Origin: Chryseobacterium takakiae
GTDB taxonomy: Bacteria > Bacteroidota > Bacteroidia > Flavobacteriales > Weeksellaceae
Length of the DNA: 64,000 nt
Direction of reading: 5' to 3'
Assembly (NCBI RefSeq): GCF_900129385.1
Contig: NZ_FQVO01000004.1
Location: forward strand, 186,001-250,000
A program made the position numbers and the translations under genes. Every line of letters starts with the position of its first letter. The stretch's first letter is position 1. Of this stretch, positions 54,415 through 62,708 are shown piece by piece. The notes below the pieces were generated by a model. That model searched no databases. It worked only from the letters and a program-made list of their open reading frames with translations, and was not told where the DNA came from.

Positions 54415-57183
54415 CTAAAATTGAAATGAAACCATACAGCCAAAAGTTTTATAAGAAGGAAGATTAAAAAAATCCAGTCCTCTTACGTTATCAGCGTCAT
54501 AAAAATTCTGGTTAGAATCTGCCCCCTGATTGGCCTGCCAAAGAATAATATTGTTGACATAAAAAGTAATATCCAGCGCTCTTTTAAATTGTCCGACATC
54601 AAATTTTGCCGTTAGAGAAATTGTATTAATTTTTATATAATCAGCCTTCTGAACGTAATTTTCCGCAATTCCCAAGTAGCCGTACCGCGTCCATAGGTTC
54701 TGCAAAACATCCTGATCCGGATCGTAAAAATCAACAGGAACCTGATTGATATTTCCTGCTGCATTTACTCCCTGAAAAACATAGTTCTTAATATCCCTTT
54801 CATTTCCTGATGTTCTAGAGCGTCCGTAATAATCGAGCACTGCCTGAGTTCCGTTCCACAGCTGTCCGCCTTTTTTCCATTCCCAATTAAGATCAAGAGA
54901 AAACATTTTATAGCTGAAGTTATGGCTGAATTTCATGATAAAATCGGGTGTAGGATCTGCGATAATCTTCATTCCTTCGGCTTTTTCAGGATATCCTGAT
55001 TCATCAATGATTATTTCGCCATTGGCATTCCTTTTAAAATAGCTTCCCATTACGGCTCCTAAAATTTCACCTTCGGAAATTGTTTTGTAAATATCCCTGA
55101 ATCCTGAAACGGCAAGATGATTATACCCTGAATCTACCCTGTCTACCACATCCCGGTATTTGAAAAACGAAGCTTTCTGGCTCATTCTGAAATCCGGACT
55201 TAAATAGACATTTTCATAAAAAAAATTCATTTCATATCCGCTGTAGGTGTGATCTGCAATATTTTTGAGCTTTAACCGGTTATTCTGAAAAACAGGAAAA
55301 ATATCGTTGTTTATTTTGCGGCTAAAATATTCTGCCTCAATGCCTAAATTGTTTCCGGATGTAAGCCTGAAACCCGTTTTCCATTCTTTTGTATCTATAT
55401 TCGACAGGTTCCGGAATGTATCAACTTCCTGCAGCGGAAAATATTGATTTGAATTCTCAGCGTTAAGTAATGTTGTCGCATAAGAAGCATACGACCTTGT
55501 AATTTCCGGTTCGGAACTCAGCCGTGTATAGGTTCCTAAGAGTTTAAAATTAATATTACGCCAGCTGAAAATATCATTGAAGATAATATAAGCACCGGCT
55601 TTTGGAAGAAAATAATTATTCTTTAGTGAAGTATTTGAAATATAGAAAGAATTTCCAAGATTTATTCCCGTTTCAAAATCATTGTAATTTTCATAATTCA
55701 GTTTGTACTCAAAAATATAATCCTGCGACGTTCTGTGATATGCATATTTTGTATTTTCCAGGCTGTTATCAATATCTGATTGTTGATTGTTAATGATTTG
55801 GCTAAAGCTAAATATATTTTCCCAGTCATTTTTATCAGGACTGTATGTTAATAAAATAGAGGAATTATACAATCTGTTATTTTGTATTCTTTCATTCCTT
55901 AAACCGCTTAAAAATCCGGAAATTGAAGGTTTATATTCATCAAAATTTCTGAATACGTCATGTTCATAAGATTGGGTAATTTTAAACCTGAAATAGCTCC
56001 AATTTCTTACAATAGCGCCATTAAACTGCCTTCTTTTATCACTGTAATTATATTTGTTGTTCTGAAAAAATAAAAATTCAGGATTATCTGCCAGCTCACC
56101 ATAGCTTCTCTGCAAACCGCCTGGTAAAAATGCGTTTTGTTTATTGGAAAAAGAAGCAGGTGTAAGCAGGGAATTCTGATATGCTCTGTTGAAGAGTCCT
56201 ATCCTGTTGGAATTGGTTGCTTTATTTTCGTCGTAACTGAACGCAAAATTTAATGAGAACTTTAAAATTTTTGAGCTTAGCTTTGTCTTCAATGAATTGA
56301 GAGTATTGTACTGATCAATAAAATAGTTTTGGTTCTTTTGCTGTCCCAATTCCAAAGATAACCGGACCAGGTCATCATTCCTGTATCCATTGCTTTTGAT
56401 AAATGCACTCAATCTCAGCTGATTATTGTATCCAACTGTTGTTTTGAAAATATCATTTTGATAAGCTTGTGCTGCGGTATTTCCATCAGTTAAGGGAATT
56501 AACCTGCCATTCTCATCATATTCATATGGCTGATTATCAAACTGCAAAGAAGAAATATCCGGTCCGAAGCTGAACATTTCGCCTGTTTCAGGGCCTCTCC
56601 AAATTAATTTTCCTCCTTCAGACCTTCCCTGTACGTATTGGTTTTGCGTTTCCGTAATAGAATTTCTTTTCTTTACATCAACAGAAGTGGTAAAACTTCC
56701 ATTAAGCAGCAACAAATTCTGTGAGCGCATCTTTAATTTGAAATGACCTTTACTCACTTCTTTTAGCTTTCTTACTGCGTAATAACCAGAGTTGACCGTT
56801 ACCCTTTGGCTGGATTTTTCAATGCTGAATTCATCTTTCAGATCTCTGAAAATCAAACTATCATACTCTTTATTTTGAATATTCTCAGCGTTTTTTTTCT
56901 CAACCCGACTTTCAAGGATAGATTTCAGCTCTTGCGGATAATAGACTACCGCTTTGTTTTTTCCATTATTCCAAACCAGGGTATCATATTGTTTTGCTGC
57001 AATGATTGCGAAACCTTCTTCATCAGTAAGCTCATAAACGCCGCTGTTTTTATTCAGAACTTTTAAAAAATTCTGTGGTTTTTCTTTTTCATTTAAAAAA
57101 ATCCGGGAATAATACAGCTGCGAATTCTGACCGGAAAAATAATTCACGGCAAGCAAAAAAGATAAATAGTAAACCTTATTCAT
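54415..57183 (-). CDS. SusC/TonB-dependent-receptor-like outer membrane beta-barrel without a plug domain
   Basis: The 922-residue product has a signal peptide (KVYYLSFLLAVNYFSGQ) and a short N-terminal beta domain (KPQNFLKVLNKNSGVYEL). The beta-barrel part begins around residue 240 (QNDIFKTTVGYNNQLRLSAF) and ends in a C-terminal Phe (MVSFQF), as for outer-membrane barrels. The region where SusC proteins carry the plug (motifs like VLKDA and GxRGANG) is replaced by an unrelated ~100-residue stretch (VKKRNSITETQNQYVQGRSE, GPETGEMFSFGPDISSL). The downstream gene, 3 nt away, has a plug instead. It lies 95 nt downstream of the anti-sigma-like gene. Confidence 0.85.
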   Translation of the reverse strand: MNKVYYLSFLLAVNYFSGQNSQLYYSRIFLNEKEKPQNFLKVLNKNSGVYELTDEEGFAIIAAKQYDTLVWNNGKNKAVVYYPQELKSILESRVEKKNAENIQNKEYDSLIFRDLKDEFSIEKSSQRVTVNSGYYAVRKLKEVSKGHFKLKMRSQNLLLLNGSFTTSVDVKKRNSITETQNQYVQGRSEGGKLIWRGPETGEMFSFGPDISSLQFDNQPYEYDENGRLIPLTDGNTAAQAYQNDIFKTTVGYNNQLRLSAFIKSNGYRNDDLVRLSLELGQQKNQNYFIDQYNTLNSLKTKLSSKILKFSLNFAFSYDENKATNSNRIGLFNRAYQNSLLTPASFSNKQNAFLPGGLQRSYGELADNPEFLFFQNNKYNYSDKRRQFNGAIVRNWSYFRFKITQSYEHDVFRNFDEYKPSISGFLSGLRNERIQNNRLYNSSILLTYSPDKNDWENIFSFSQIINNQQSDIDNSLENTKYAYHRTSQDYIFEYKLNYENYNDFETGINLGNSFYISNTSLKNNYFLPKAGAYIIFNDIFSWRNINFKLLGTYTRLSSEPEITRSYASYATTLLNAENSNQYFPLQEVDTFRNLSNIDTKEWKTGFRLTSGNNLGIEAEYFSRKINNDIFPVFQNNRLKLKNIADHTYSGYEMNFFYENVYLSPDFRMSQKASFFKYRDVVDRVDSGYNHLAVSGFRDIYKTISEGEILGAVMGSYFKRNANGEIIIDESGYPEKAEGMKIIADPTPDFIMKFSHNFSYKMFSLDLNWEWKKGGQLWNGTQAVLDYYGRSRTSGNERDIKNYVFQGVNAAGNINQVPVDFYDPDQDVLQNLWTRYGYLGIAENYVQKADYIKINTISLTAKFDVGQFKRALDITFYVNNIILWQANQGADSNQNFYDADNVRGLDFFNLPSYKTFGCMVSFQF

Positions 57184-57278
57184 GGTTTTTGTTATTAAAA
57201 TTCAGAAAAGAAACTTCTCTCAAAGTCCCTTTCCTGATGTATGATAAAATGGTTATTGATTTTTTTCAATATTTAAGA

Positions 57279-58385
57279 TTATTTTTCGAGAGCTTTCTCT
57301 TGCATAAGTTTTTTCAATCTTTGTCTTTCTGCTTTAGAAATATCTTTTGTGATGACTACGATTAAGCCGTGCTTTGCTTTGCCGCCAAATAAGCCGCCGG
57401 CTTTTTCTTTACTGATTACAGAAATATTGTCAATTTTTACAGGATCCAGTTTTTTTAGGGTTTCTACATCAGACATTGCTCCGTTGATAACAACCAGAGG
57501 CCCGGCTCCCGGCTGAGAATTGGCCAGATATCCCACTGAAATATCCAGTCTTCCAGATCCTGCAGCTCCCGATATAGAATTTATCCTGAGACCAGACGCA
57601 ATTCCGTTCAGAGAAGTTACAGCCTGTTTTTCACCGAGAAAAGTTCTTTTCCCACCATTTAAAGCAAGAGGTTTGTACTCTTTCGTAGAAGTTTTTTTAT
57701 AAAGTATTTCGGGTTCCTTCTTTTTTTCATTAAATCCGAATTTTAAATCCGGATATTCATAATCTGCAGTATCTGCAATGGTGCTGAGTTCAGAAATTCT
57801 CTTGTTGGAAGCCATTGCATTCATTGAAGCCTTTTCTTTTTTAATTCCCATTGCAATAACTTCTTCTATATTCTGTCTTTTGATGCTGTCCATCATCGCA
57901 TGTTCTTCAGCAATCTTCGTTATCTCCTTATCAGAAGACGGCGCAGATGTTATTTCTTGAGCCGGATACGTTAATGAGGGAGTGTAAAGTTTGGGTGTTT
58001 CATTTCGGGCTAATTTTACAGCAGCAGATGGTACCATTGTTTTTTGAATATTTACTTTTAAAGTACTGTCAGTATTCCGGATATGTTCAGAAATTTGCGG
58101 AGAATACGTTTTTTGAATTGTACTCTTGTTTGCAATAACCGGTTGATGAATTGTTGAAGTATCTGCCGTTGAGGTAAAATAAAAAATTCCGGAAGCGATG
58201 ATCAGACTGGCGGCAATTCCGTAAGGAAGCCATGCAGAGATTTTTCTCTTTTTCTTTTCTTCTTTTTGATCCAGCTTTTCCTCTATTCTGTTCCAAACTT
58301 TATCAAACCCCGGAAAAGTTGCAGGTTCTTCTAAAGACTGAGAAGCCTCATTGAAAGTTTTATCAATATCGTGATTATTTTCCAT
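57279..58385 (-). CDS. anti-sigma-like single-span membrane protein with periplasmic degenerate plug
   Basis: The 368-residue product has a cytoplasmic N-terminus (about residues 1-48, with FPGFDKVWNRIEEKLDQKEE), one membrane span at residues 51-70 (WLPYGIAASLIIASGIFYF) and a periplasmic remainder, the plan of Bacteroidota anti-sigma factors. Its stop-to-start partner upstream is an ECF sigma gene, 11 nt away. In the periplasmic part residues 173-180 (IEEVIAMG) and 258-348 (SLNGIASGLRINSISGAAGS, GPLVVINGAMSDVETLKKLD, KHGLIVVITKD) follow the order of the SusC plug in the macroglobulin product. The usual anti-sigma zinc motif HxxxCxxC was not seen, so sigma binding is by layout. Confidence 0.75.
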   Translation of the reverse strand: MENNHDIDKTFNEASQSLEEPATFPGFDKVWNRIEEKLDQKEEKKKRKISAWLPYGIAASLIIASGIFYFTSTADTSTIHQPVIANKSTIQKTYSPQISEHIRNTDSTLKVNIQKTMVPSAAVKLARNETPKLYTPSLTYPAQEITSAPSSDKEITKIAEEHAMMDSIKRQNIEEVIAMGIKKEKASMNAMASNKRISELSTIADTADYEYPDLKFGFNEKKKEPEILYKKTSTKEYKPLALNGGKRTFLGEKQAVTSLNGIASGLRINSISGAAGSGRLDISVGYLANSQPGAGPLVVINGAMSDVETLKKLDPVKIDNISVISKEKAGGLFGGKAKHGLIVVITKDISKAERQRLKKLMQEKALEK

Positions 58386-58396
58386 TGTTGTAAAGT

Positions 58397-58912
58397 TTAA
58401 ACATTTTGATTCACCAGAAGTTCCTGAAGTTTTTTTCTTGCAAAATTGAGCTGAGATTTTGACGTTCCCTCACTTATGGAGAGCATAGTTGCAATTTCCT
58501 TATGAGGATAACCTTCAATGGCAAAAAGATTAAAGATCGCCCTGCAGCCTTCCGGAAGAAAGTTGAGAAGATGCAAAATATCTTTTTCAAAGGAAACATG
58601 TTCACCTGCATCGGAACTGATGACATTGTTTTCGTCGAGTGAAATATGTAGCCGCTGAGCTGTTCTGAGTTTTTGAAGGCATTCGTTAACCGTAATTTTC
58701 CTGGCCCAGGCTTCAAAAATATCCGGGTTGTGAAGCTGATCTATTTTGGTGAAAATTTTATAAAATGTATCTGCGAGTGCTTCTTCGATATCTTCATCGT
58801 TTTTAAGATATCGTCTGCACACCGAATATAGTTTTCCTGCCATCTTTTCATAGACTTTCCGCTGGGCATTGCGGTCGTTCCGCTGACATTGTAGTATTAG
58901 CTCTCGTTCCAT
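58397..58912 (-). CDS. ECF-type RNA polymerase sigma factor
   Basis: The 171-residue protein is a compact ECF sigma factor. Region 2 is visible as RNAQRKVYEKMAGKLYSVC, then NDEDIEEALADTFYKIFTKI and PDIFEAWARKITVNECLQ. Region 4 is visible as LPEGCRAIFNLFAIEGYPHK, then IATMLSISEGTSKSQLNFAR. The gene starts the leftward envelope locus and is 11 nt upstream of the anti-sigma-like gene. In Bacteroidota such pairs often answer to outer-membrane TonB-dependent receptors, which fits the barrel and plug genes behind it. Confidence 0.92.
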   Translation of the reverse strand: MERELILQCQRNDRNAQRKVYEKMAGKLYSVCRRYLKNDEDIEEALADTFYKIFTKIDQLHNPDIFEAWARKITVNECLQKLRTAQRLHISLDENNVISSDAGEHVSFEKDILHLLNFLPEGCRAIFNLFAIEGYPHKEIATMLSISEGTSKSQLNFARKKLQELLVNQNV

Positions 58913-59245
58913 AATCAGGCTTTATATGTATACAGATGCAGAAAATTCCAAAAAGGTTGGAAACATGATCAACTTTTTTTGAAAAGTACTGAAATCTGAT
59001 GAGGAAGGCAAATGAGGCACAACGTAAAAAAGAGAATTTATTACAATTTCCCGGTGATCAAACAGATTTACTCAGAATCCTTATTTAAAAAGTTATTGAT
59101 CCAAATTTATGATATGGAAGCATTTAAACTAAATTATAATTTTTCGATTTGATTATTTTACAACGGATTTTCGCGAATTTGCAAAGATTCATGAATTTTT
59201 CATCATAATAAAATGTATTGGTATGGTCTAAAGTTATGATGAAGG

Positions 59246-59358
59246 ACCTCTACCCTAGCCGTGATTGAGCGGCATGTTTGAGCTCTTTTTCTGATTTCGG
59301 CGGCGGCTTTTGCCGCCGCCGAAATCAGAAAAAAGCGAGTAGCGAAAGCGCGAAAAAG
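59246..59358. ncRNA. structured intergenic element, possibly a Flavo-1-type RNA
   Basis: Within the 532-nt gap between the sigma and peptidase genes lies CCTCTACCCTAGCCGTGATT (59247-59266), then GAGCGGCATG. A perfect 22-bp hairpin with a 4-nt loop follows (59286-59307 with 59312-59333, G+C-rich core CGGCGGCGGC), then AGCGAAAGCGCG and AAAAAGCTCCTAAA. I recall 'CCTAGCC..GAT.....GCGG' and 'AGCTCCTAA' blocks from a repeated flavobacterial element and suspect the Flavo-1 RNA family, but could not check it. The remainder of the gap is A/T-rich with no gene seen. Confidence 0.45.
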
Positions 59359-59444
59359 CTCCTAAATCCAAGATGAAGTTTAACCTTACGGTCTGTAACA
59401 AATCTTTAATATGAACGACTATTCATATAATAATTTTTATAGTA

Positions 59445-60647
59445 ATGAAGAATACCAAATTTATATCATTACTTTTTGTTTTGTCTTCAGGAAGTATGAT
59501 GTTTGCTCAGGATGACTTAATCAACAAGTTAAAAAACAATCAGTCTCAAAATGCCAATTTCCAGTTTACCACGCTGAAAGATGTGGGCGCAACTTCGGTG
59601 AAAAATCAGGGTTCTTCGGGAACATGCTGGAGCTATTCGGGAAACTCTTTCCTGGAGTCTGAAATGCAGAGAATGGGAAAAAAGACGGTTGACCTTGCAG
59701 AAATCTTCACGGCAAGAAACTCTTACCACGACAAAGCAAAATTATACGTGTTAAACAATGGAGCCATTAACTGGGGCGATGGCGGAGAGCTGCATGATGT
59801 CATCAATATGTACAAAAAGTACGGTGCAGTTCCGCAGGATGTTTACACAGGACTGAAACAGGGACAGACCCTGAATAACTTCTCTGAAATGCAGGGAAAA
59901 CTAAAACCTGTTCTGGACAGTCTCGTACAGGCATCATCTAAAGGAAAATTGTCGGACAACTGGATGTCTTCAGTAGATGCCATTCTGGATCAGTACCTGG
60001 GAAAAGTTCCTGCTAATTTTACCTATGAAGGGAAATCCTATACGCCACAATCTTTTGCAAAAGAAGTGGTAGGCATTAATCCGGAAGATTATGTTGAAAT
60101 TTCTTCCTATAAAGATTATCCGTATTACCAGAAATTCGTTGTTCCGATTCCTGATAACTGGAGCCATGATTCCGATTGGAATGTTCCGATGAAAGATTTA
60201 ACGGCGATTATTGATAATGCTGTGAACAAAGGCTATTCCGTAGGCTGGGCAACGGATGTTTCCGAACCTTATTTTTCTTACAAAAACGGGGTGGCGTATG
60301 TTCCGGATATGGATCTGAACCAGATCAATAATGAGAATAAAGGAACTTTATTCACCGAACCTAAAAAAGATAAAACCATTACGGAAGATATGCGTCAGCA
60401 GGCTTTAAATAACCTGTCGACAACCGACGATCACGGTATGCACATCGTAGGATTGGCAAAAGACCAGAGCGGAAAAGAATATTATATGGTAAAAAATTCA
60501 TGGGGTGTAACGAATGATTTTGAAGGATATATTTATGTTACAAGACCGTATGTGGAGTACAAATCTACGGCAATCCTTCTTCACAAAGATGCGCTTCCGA
60601 AAAGCATCAGAAAACAACTGAAGCCAACTAAAAGCATTGGGCTGTAA
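59445..60647 (+). CDS. secreted C1-family cysteine peptidase (aminopeptidase C/bleomycin hydrolase type)
   Basis: The 400-residue product has a signal peptide (KFISLLFVLSSGSMMFAQ) and papain-like catalytic residues: Cys61 in QGSSGTCWSYSGNSF, His330 in DDHGMHIVG and Asn351 in MVKNSWG. The layout (VKNQGSSGTCWSYSG, then DWNVPMKDLTAIIDNAVNKG) fits the PepC/bleomycin-hydrolase family. Most relatives are cytosolic, so the signal peptide is noteworthy; flavobacterial versions with signals occur. It is a single-gene unit followed by a strong terminator. Confidence 0.92.
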   Translation: MKNTKFISLLFVLSSGSMMFAQDDLINKLKNNQSQNANFQFTTLKDVGATSVKNQGSSGTCWSYSGNSFLESEMQRMGKKTVDLAEIFTARNSYHDKAKLYVLNNGAINWGDGGELHDVINMYKKYGAVPQDVYTGLKQGQTLNNFSEMQGKLKPVLDSLVQASSKGKLSDNWMSSVDAILDQYLGKVPANFTYEGKSYTPQSFAKEVVGINPEDYVEISSYKDYPYYQKFVVPIPDNWSHDSDWNVPMKDLTAIIDNAVNKGYSVGWATDVSEPYFSYKNGVAYVPDMDLNQINNENKGTLFTEPKKDKTITEDMRQQALNNLSTTDDHGMHIVGLAKDQSGKEYYMVKNSWGVTNDFEGYIYVTRPYVEYKSTAILLHKDALPKSIRKQLKPTKSIGL

Positions 60648-60697
60648 ACGATAATTCAATCAGGATTGACCTGATGTTTTAGATATTTAAATCTGTT

Positions 60698-60732
60698 AAA
60701 ACCACTTTCAATTCCGGAAAGTGGTTTTTCTT
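60698..60732 (+). terminator. intrinsic terminator after the C1 peptidase gene
   Basis: AAAACCACTTTC and GAAAGTGGTTTT form a 12-bp stem with a 7-nt loop, followed by T-rich sequence (TTTTTCTTTTT). Confidence 0.87.
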
Positions 60733-60740
60733 TTTAAAAG

Positions 60741-60775
60741 AAAACCGCTCTAAGAATTGATCTTAAAGCGGTTTT
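60741..60775 (-). terminator. second stem-loop, probable terminator of the OYE gene
   Basis: A 14-bp stem (AAAACCGCTCTAAG with CTTAAAGCGGTTTT, one mismatch) with a 7-nt loop. On the minus strand it is followed by TTTTCTTTT and could end transcripts from the OYE gene 145 nt away. Confidence 0.6.
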
Positions 60776-60816
60776 GGTAAAAAATTTAAATAGGTAATCA
60801 AGATATGGTAAAATCA

Positions 60817-60909
60817 TCAACAGTGAATTTTGCCCTGTAAGTGAATAGGAACTGTCAGTTCAGAAAAGTTGTCAAAATCTAACTGACAGCAAGGCAGATT
60901 CACTATTGA
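60817..60909. repeat. nested inverted repeats between two convergent genes
   Basis: An outer pair (TCAACAGTGAATTTTGCC at 60817-60834 against GGCAGATTCACTATTGA at 60893-60909) encloses an inner perfect 9-bp pair (CTGTCAGTT at 60852-60860, AACTGACAG at 60881-60889). The outer ends have the look of short terminal inverted repeats, about 93 bp apart. It could be a mobile-element relic or a cruciform/RNA structure. Confidence 0.5.
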
Positions 60910-60919
60910 CAATCAAACT

Positions 60920-61981
60920 TTAGTATAATACCCCTAAGCTTTCTGCAGAAAAATCAAGCAGGGCCTCGGTATTCTGTTCTTTAACTTTTTTAGCCCACTC
61001 AGGATCCTGAAGCAGCGCACGGCCAACAGCTACTAAATCAAAGTCGCCTCTTTCCAGTCTTCTGGTGAGTTCCGTTAAATCTGCTTTTTCCGTTCCCTGT
61101 CCTGCGAACGCACCCATTACATCTCCTTTTAGTCCAACTGATCCAACAGTAATAGTTGGCTGGCCGGTAATTTTCTTTGCCCATCCTGCGAAGTTGAGGT
61201 CGGAACCTTCAAATTCCGGTTCCCAGAATCTTCTTTGGGAGCAATGGAAGATATCAACTCCGGCTTCTTTTAACGGCAACAGCCATTCTTCCATTTCTTC
61301 CGGTGTATGGGCTAATTTAACCGAATAATCCTGCTGTTTCCATTGAGAGAGACGAATAATGATGGTAAAATCATTGCCCACTGCAGCTCTGATGGCTTTT
61401 ACAACATCTACTGCAAAACGGCTTCTTTCTTTAATCGTTTTTCCGCTATATTCATCGGTTCTGGTATTGGTACCTTCCCAGAAAAACTGGTCAATAAGAT
61501 ATCCGTGTGCTCCATGAATTTCAACAACATCGAAACCAAGATCTTTGGCAGATTTTGCTGATGCGGCAAACTGAGCAATTGTGTCCTGAATATCTTCCAG
61601 TGTCATAGTCGATGCTTTTTCCATCTCCACAGTCGGATAATCCGGAGTGCTTCTCGTATCTCCAACATGCCAGATCTGAGGTCCCATTTTTCCGCCATTT
61701 TCGTGTACGGAGCTAATTACGTTTTTCCATCCGTTTAAAGCTTCCGTTCCGTAAAAATCCGGGATATTCTGCATATTTTTTGAAGCCGGACGGTTGATTA
61801 CGGTTCCTTCAGAAATGATTAATCCAACTTCCGCAGCAGCTCTTCTTGCGTAGTAGTCTGCGATCTGCTGGGTAGGAACCCCGTTATCGGATTGCGCTCT
61901 CGTCATCGGAGCCATTACGATTCTATTTTTTAGCTCTAAATTTTTATACTTGAAAGGTTTAAATAATGATTCTGTGCTCAT
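60920..61981 (-). CDS. alkene reductase / old yellow enzyme family FMN oxidoreductase
   Basis: The ATG at 61981 begins STESLFKPFKYKNLELKNR, a typical old-yellow-enzyme N-terminus, so the upstream extension of the frame to 62152 is not used. The 353-residue TIM-barrel protein has IVMAPMTRAQSDNGVPTQQI, EGTVINRPASKNMQNIPDFY, GFDVVEIHGAHGYLIDQFF and FDLVAVGRALLQDPEWAKK. The family reduces activated C=C bonds with NAD(P)H, often for electrophile detoxification. It is divergent from a HxlR regulator, a common pairing. Confidence 0.92.
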   Translation of the reverse strand: MSTESLFKPFKYKNLELKNRIVMAPMTRAQSDNGVPTQQIADYYARRAAAEVGLIISEGTVINRPASKNMQNIPDFYGTEALNGWKNVISSVHENGGKMGPQIWHVGDTRSTPDYPTVEMEKASTMTLEDIQDTIAQFAASAKSAKDLGFDVVEIHGAHGYLIDQFFWEGTNTRTDEYSGKTIKERSRFAVDVVKAIRAAVGNDFTIIIRLSQWKQQDYSVKLAHTPEEMEEWLLPLKEAGVDIFHCSQRRFWEPEFEGSDLNFAGWAKKITGQPTITVGSVGLKGDVMGAFAGQGTEKADLTELTRRLERGDFDLVAVGRALLQDPEWAKKVKEQNTEALLDFSAESLGVLY

Positions 61982-62005
61982 TTTTTTAAATTTATATTTA
62001 TATTT

Positions 62006-62077
62006 GTTACACAAAGTAACTAATAATAGTTCGTATTTGTATCTTTTAATATAAAAAAGTAGTAACTTTGTGGTAAC
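62006..62077. promoter_or_regulatory. inverted repeat pair between OYE and HxlR genes, candidate HxlR operator
   Basis: GTTACACAAAGTAACTA (62006-62022) and the near-reverse complement TAGTAACTTTGTGGTAAC (62060-62077) lie in the divergent region. The second contains TAACTTTG (62063-62070), a good -7 box for the rightward gene. Both sites share a TTACnnAAAGTnAC core, as expected for one dimeric regulator. Confidence 0.5.
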
Positions 62078-62087
62078 TGATGATGGT

Positions 62088-62130
62088 AACGTGGAGGTAA
62101 CGATAAGGTTGAGGTAAAGGCTAAGGTTGG
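62088..62130. repeat. degenerate GAGGTTGAGG/GGTAACG intergenic repeat
   Basis: GGTAACGTGGAGGTAACGAT and then AAGGTTGAGGTAAAGGCTAA show irregular direct repeats resembling the microsatellite at 44693-44747. Confidence 0.4.
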
Positions 62131-62318
62131 CGTCGAGGGCTTCGCTTGACAATGTTAAAAGAATTGATATAATTAAATCTTTGTACCCTCTTATAAGTGA
62201 AATCGAAGATTCGACGTAGTCAAACGGCTTTGTGAAACTTGAAACAGTTAGTATTAAAAATAAAAATCTTTGTGAACTTCGTGTTCAACAAAACACAACA
62301 ATTAGAAATAAAACTTCT

Positions 62319-62708
62319 ATGAAAAAGAACGAATTAATGCAATACAGCTGTCCTCTCGGTAAAGCAATGTCTGCCTTAGGAAGCAAATGGAAACCGATTA
62401 TTGTTCTGGTAATCAAAGACCGGAAACTGCGTTTTGGTGAACTTGCGGTGCGCATTAATGTCATTTCCAGAAAAGTTTTAACTGATCAGCTTCGGGAAAT
62501 GGAGTCCGACGGACTGGTGATTCGTGAAGAGTTTAAAGAAATTCCGCCGAGGGTTGAATATTCTCTTACGGAGAAAGGTTTAGCCTTGCTCCCGATTTTA
62601 TATCAGCTTGAGGAATGGGAAACCAAATACCATGTTTATGATTCGGAAAAAGTTAAGGATTGCAAGGCTTTTTTGGAAAATAAGAACAATAAGAAGGTTG
62701 CTGTTTAA
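62319..62708 (+). CDS. HxlR-family transcriptional regulator
   Basis: From the ATG at 62319 the product has 129 residues and begins KKNELMQYSCPLGKAMSALG. It then shows the HxlR pattern: GSKWKPIIVLVIKDRKLRFG, ELAVRINVISRKVLTDQLRE and REEFKEIPPRVEYSLTEKG. The conserved Cys near the N-terminus (YSCPLG) is the likely redox or electrophile sensor, as in YodB/CatR-type members. The OYE gene is divergent. The frame is open upstream to 62232, but that part is intergenic in character. The 3' end abuts the convergent trypsin-like gene with no spacing. Confidence 0.9.
   Translation: MKKNELMQYSCPLGKAMSALGSKWKPIIVLVIKDRKLRFGELAVRINVISRKVLTDQLREMESDGLVIREEFKEIPPRVEYSLTEKGLALLPILYQLEEWETKYHVYDSEKVKDCKAFLENKNNKKVAV

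Noticed and set aside
60698..60775. Possible riboswitch formed by the two adjacent stem-loops
   Set aside because: They lie at the 3' end of the peptidase gene and face a convergent gene; two terminators for opposite strands explain them.
61982..62152. N-terminal 57-codon extension of the OYE frame
   Set aside because: The extension covers the regulatory region with the inverted repeats and resembles no OYE N-terminus; the ATG at 61981 matches the family start.
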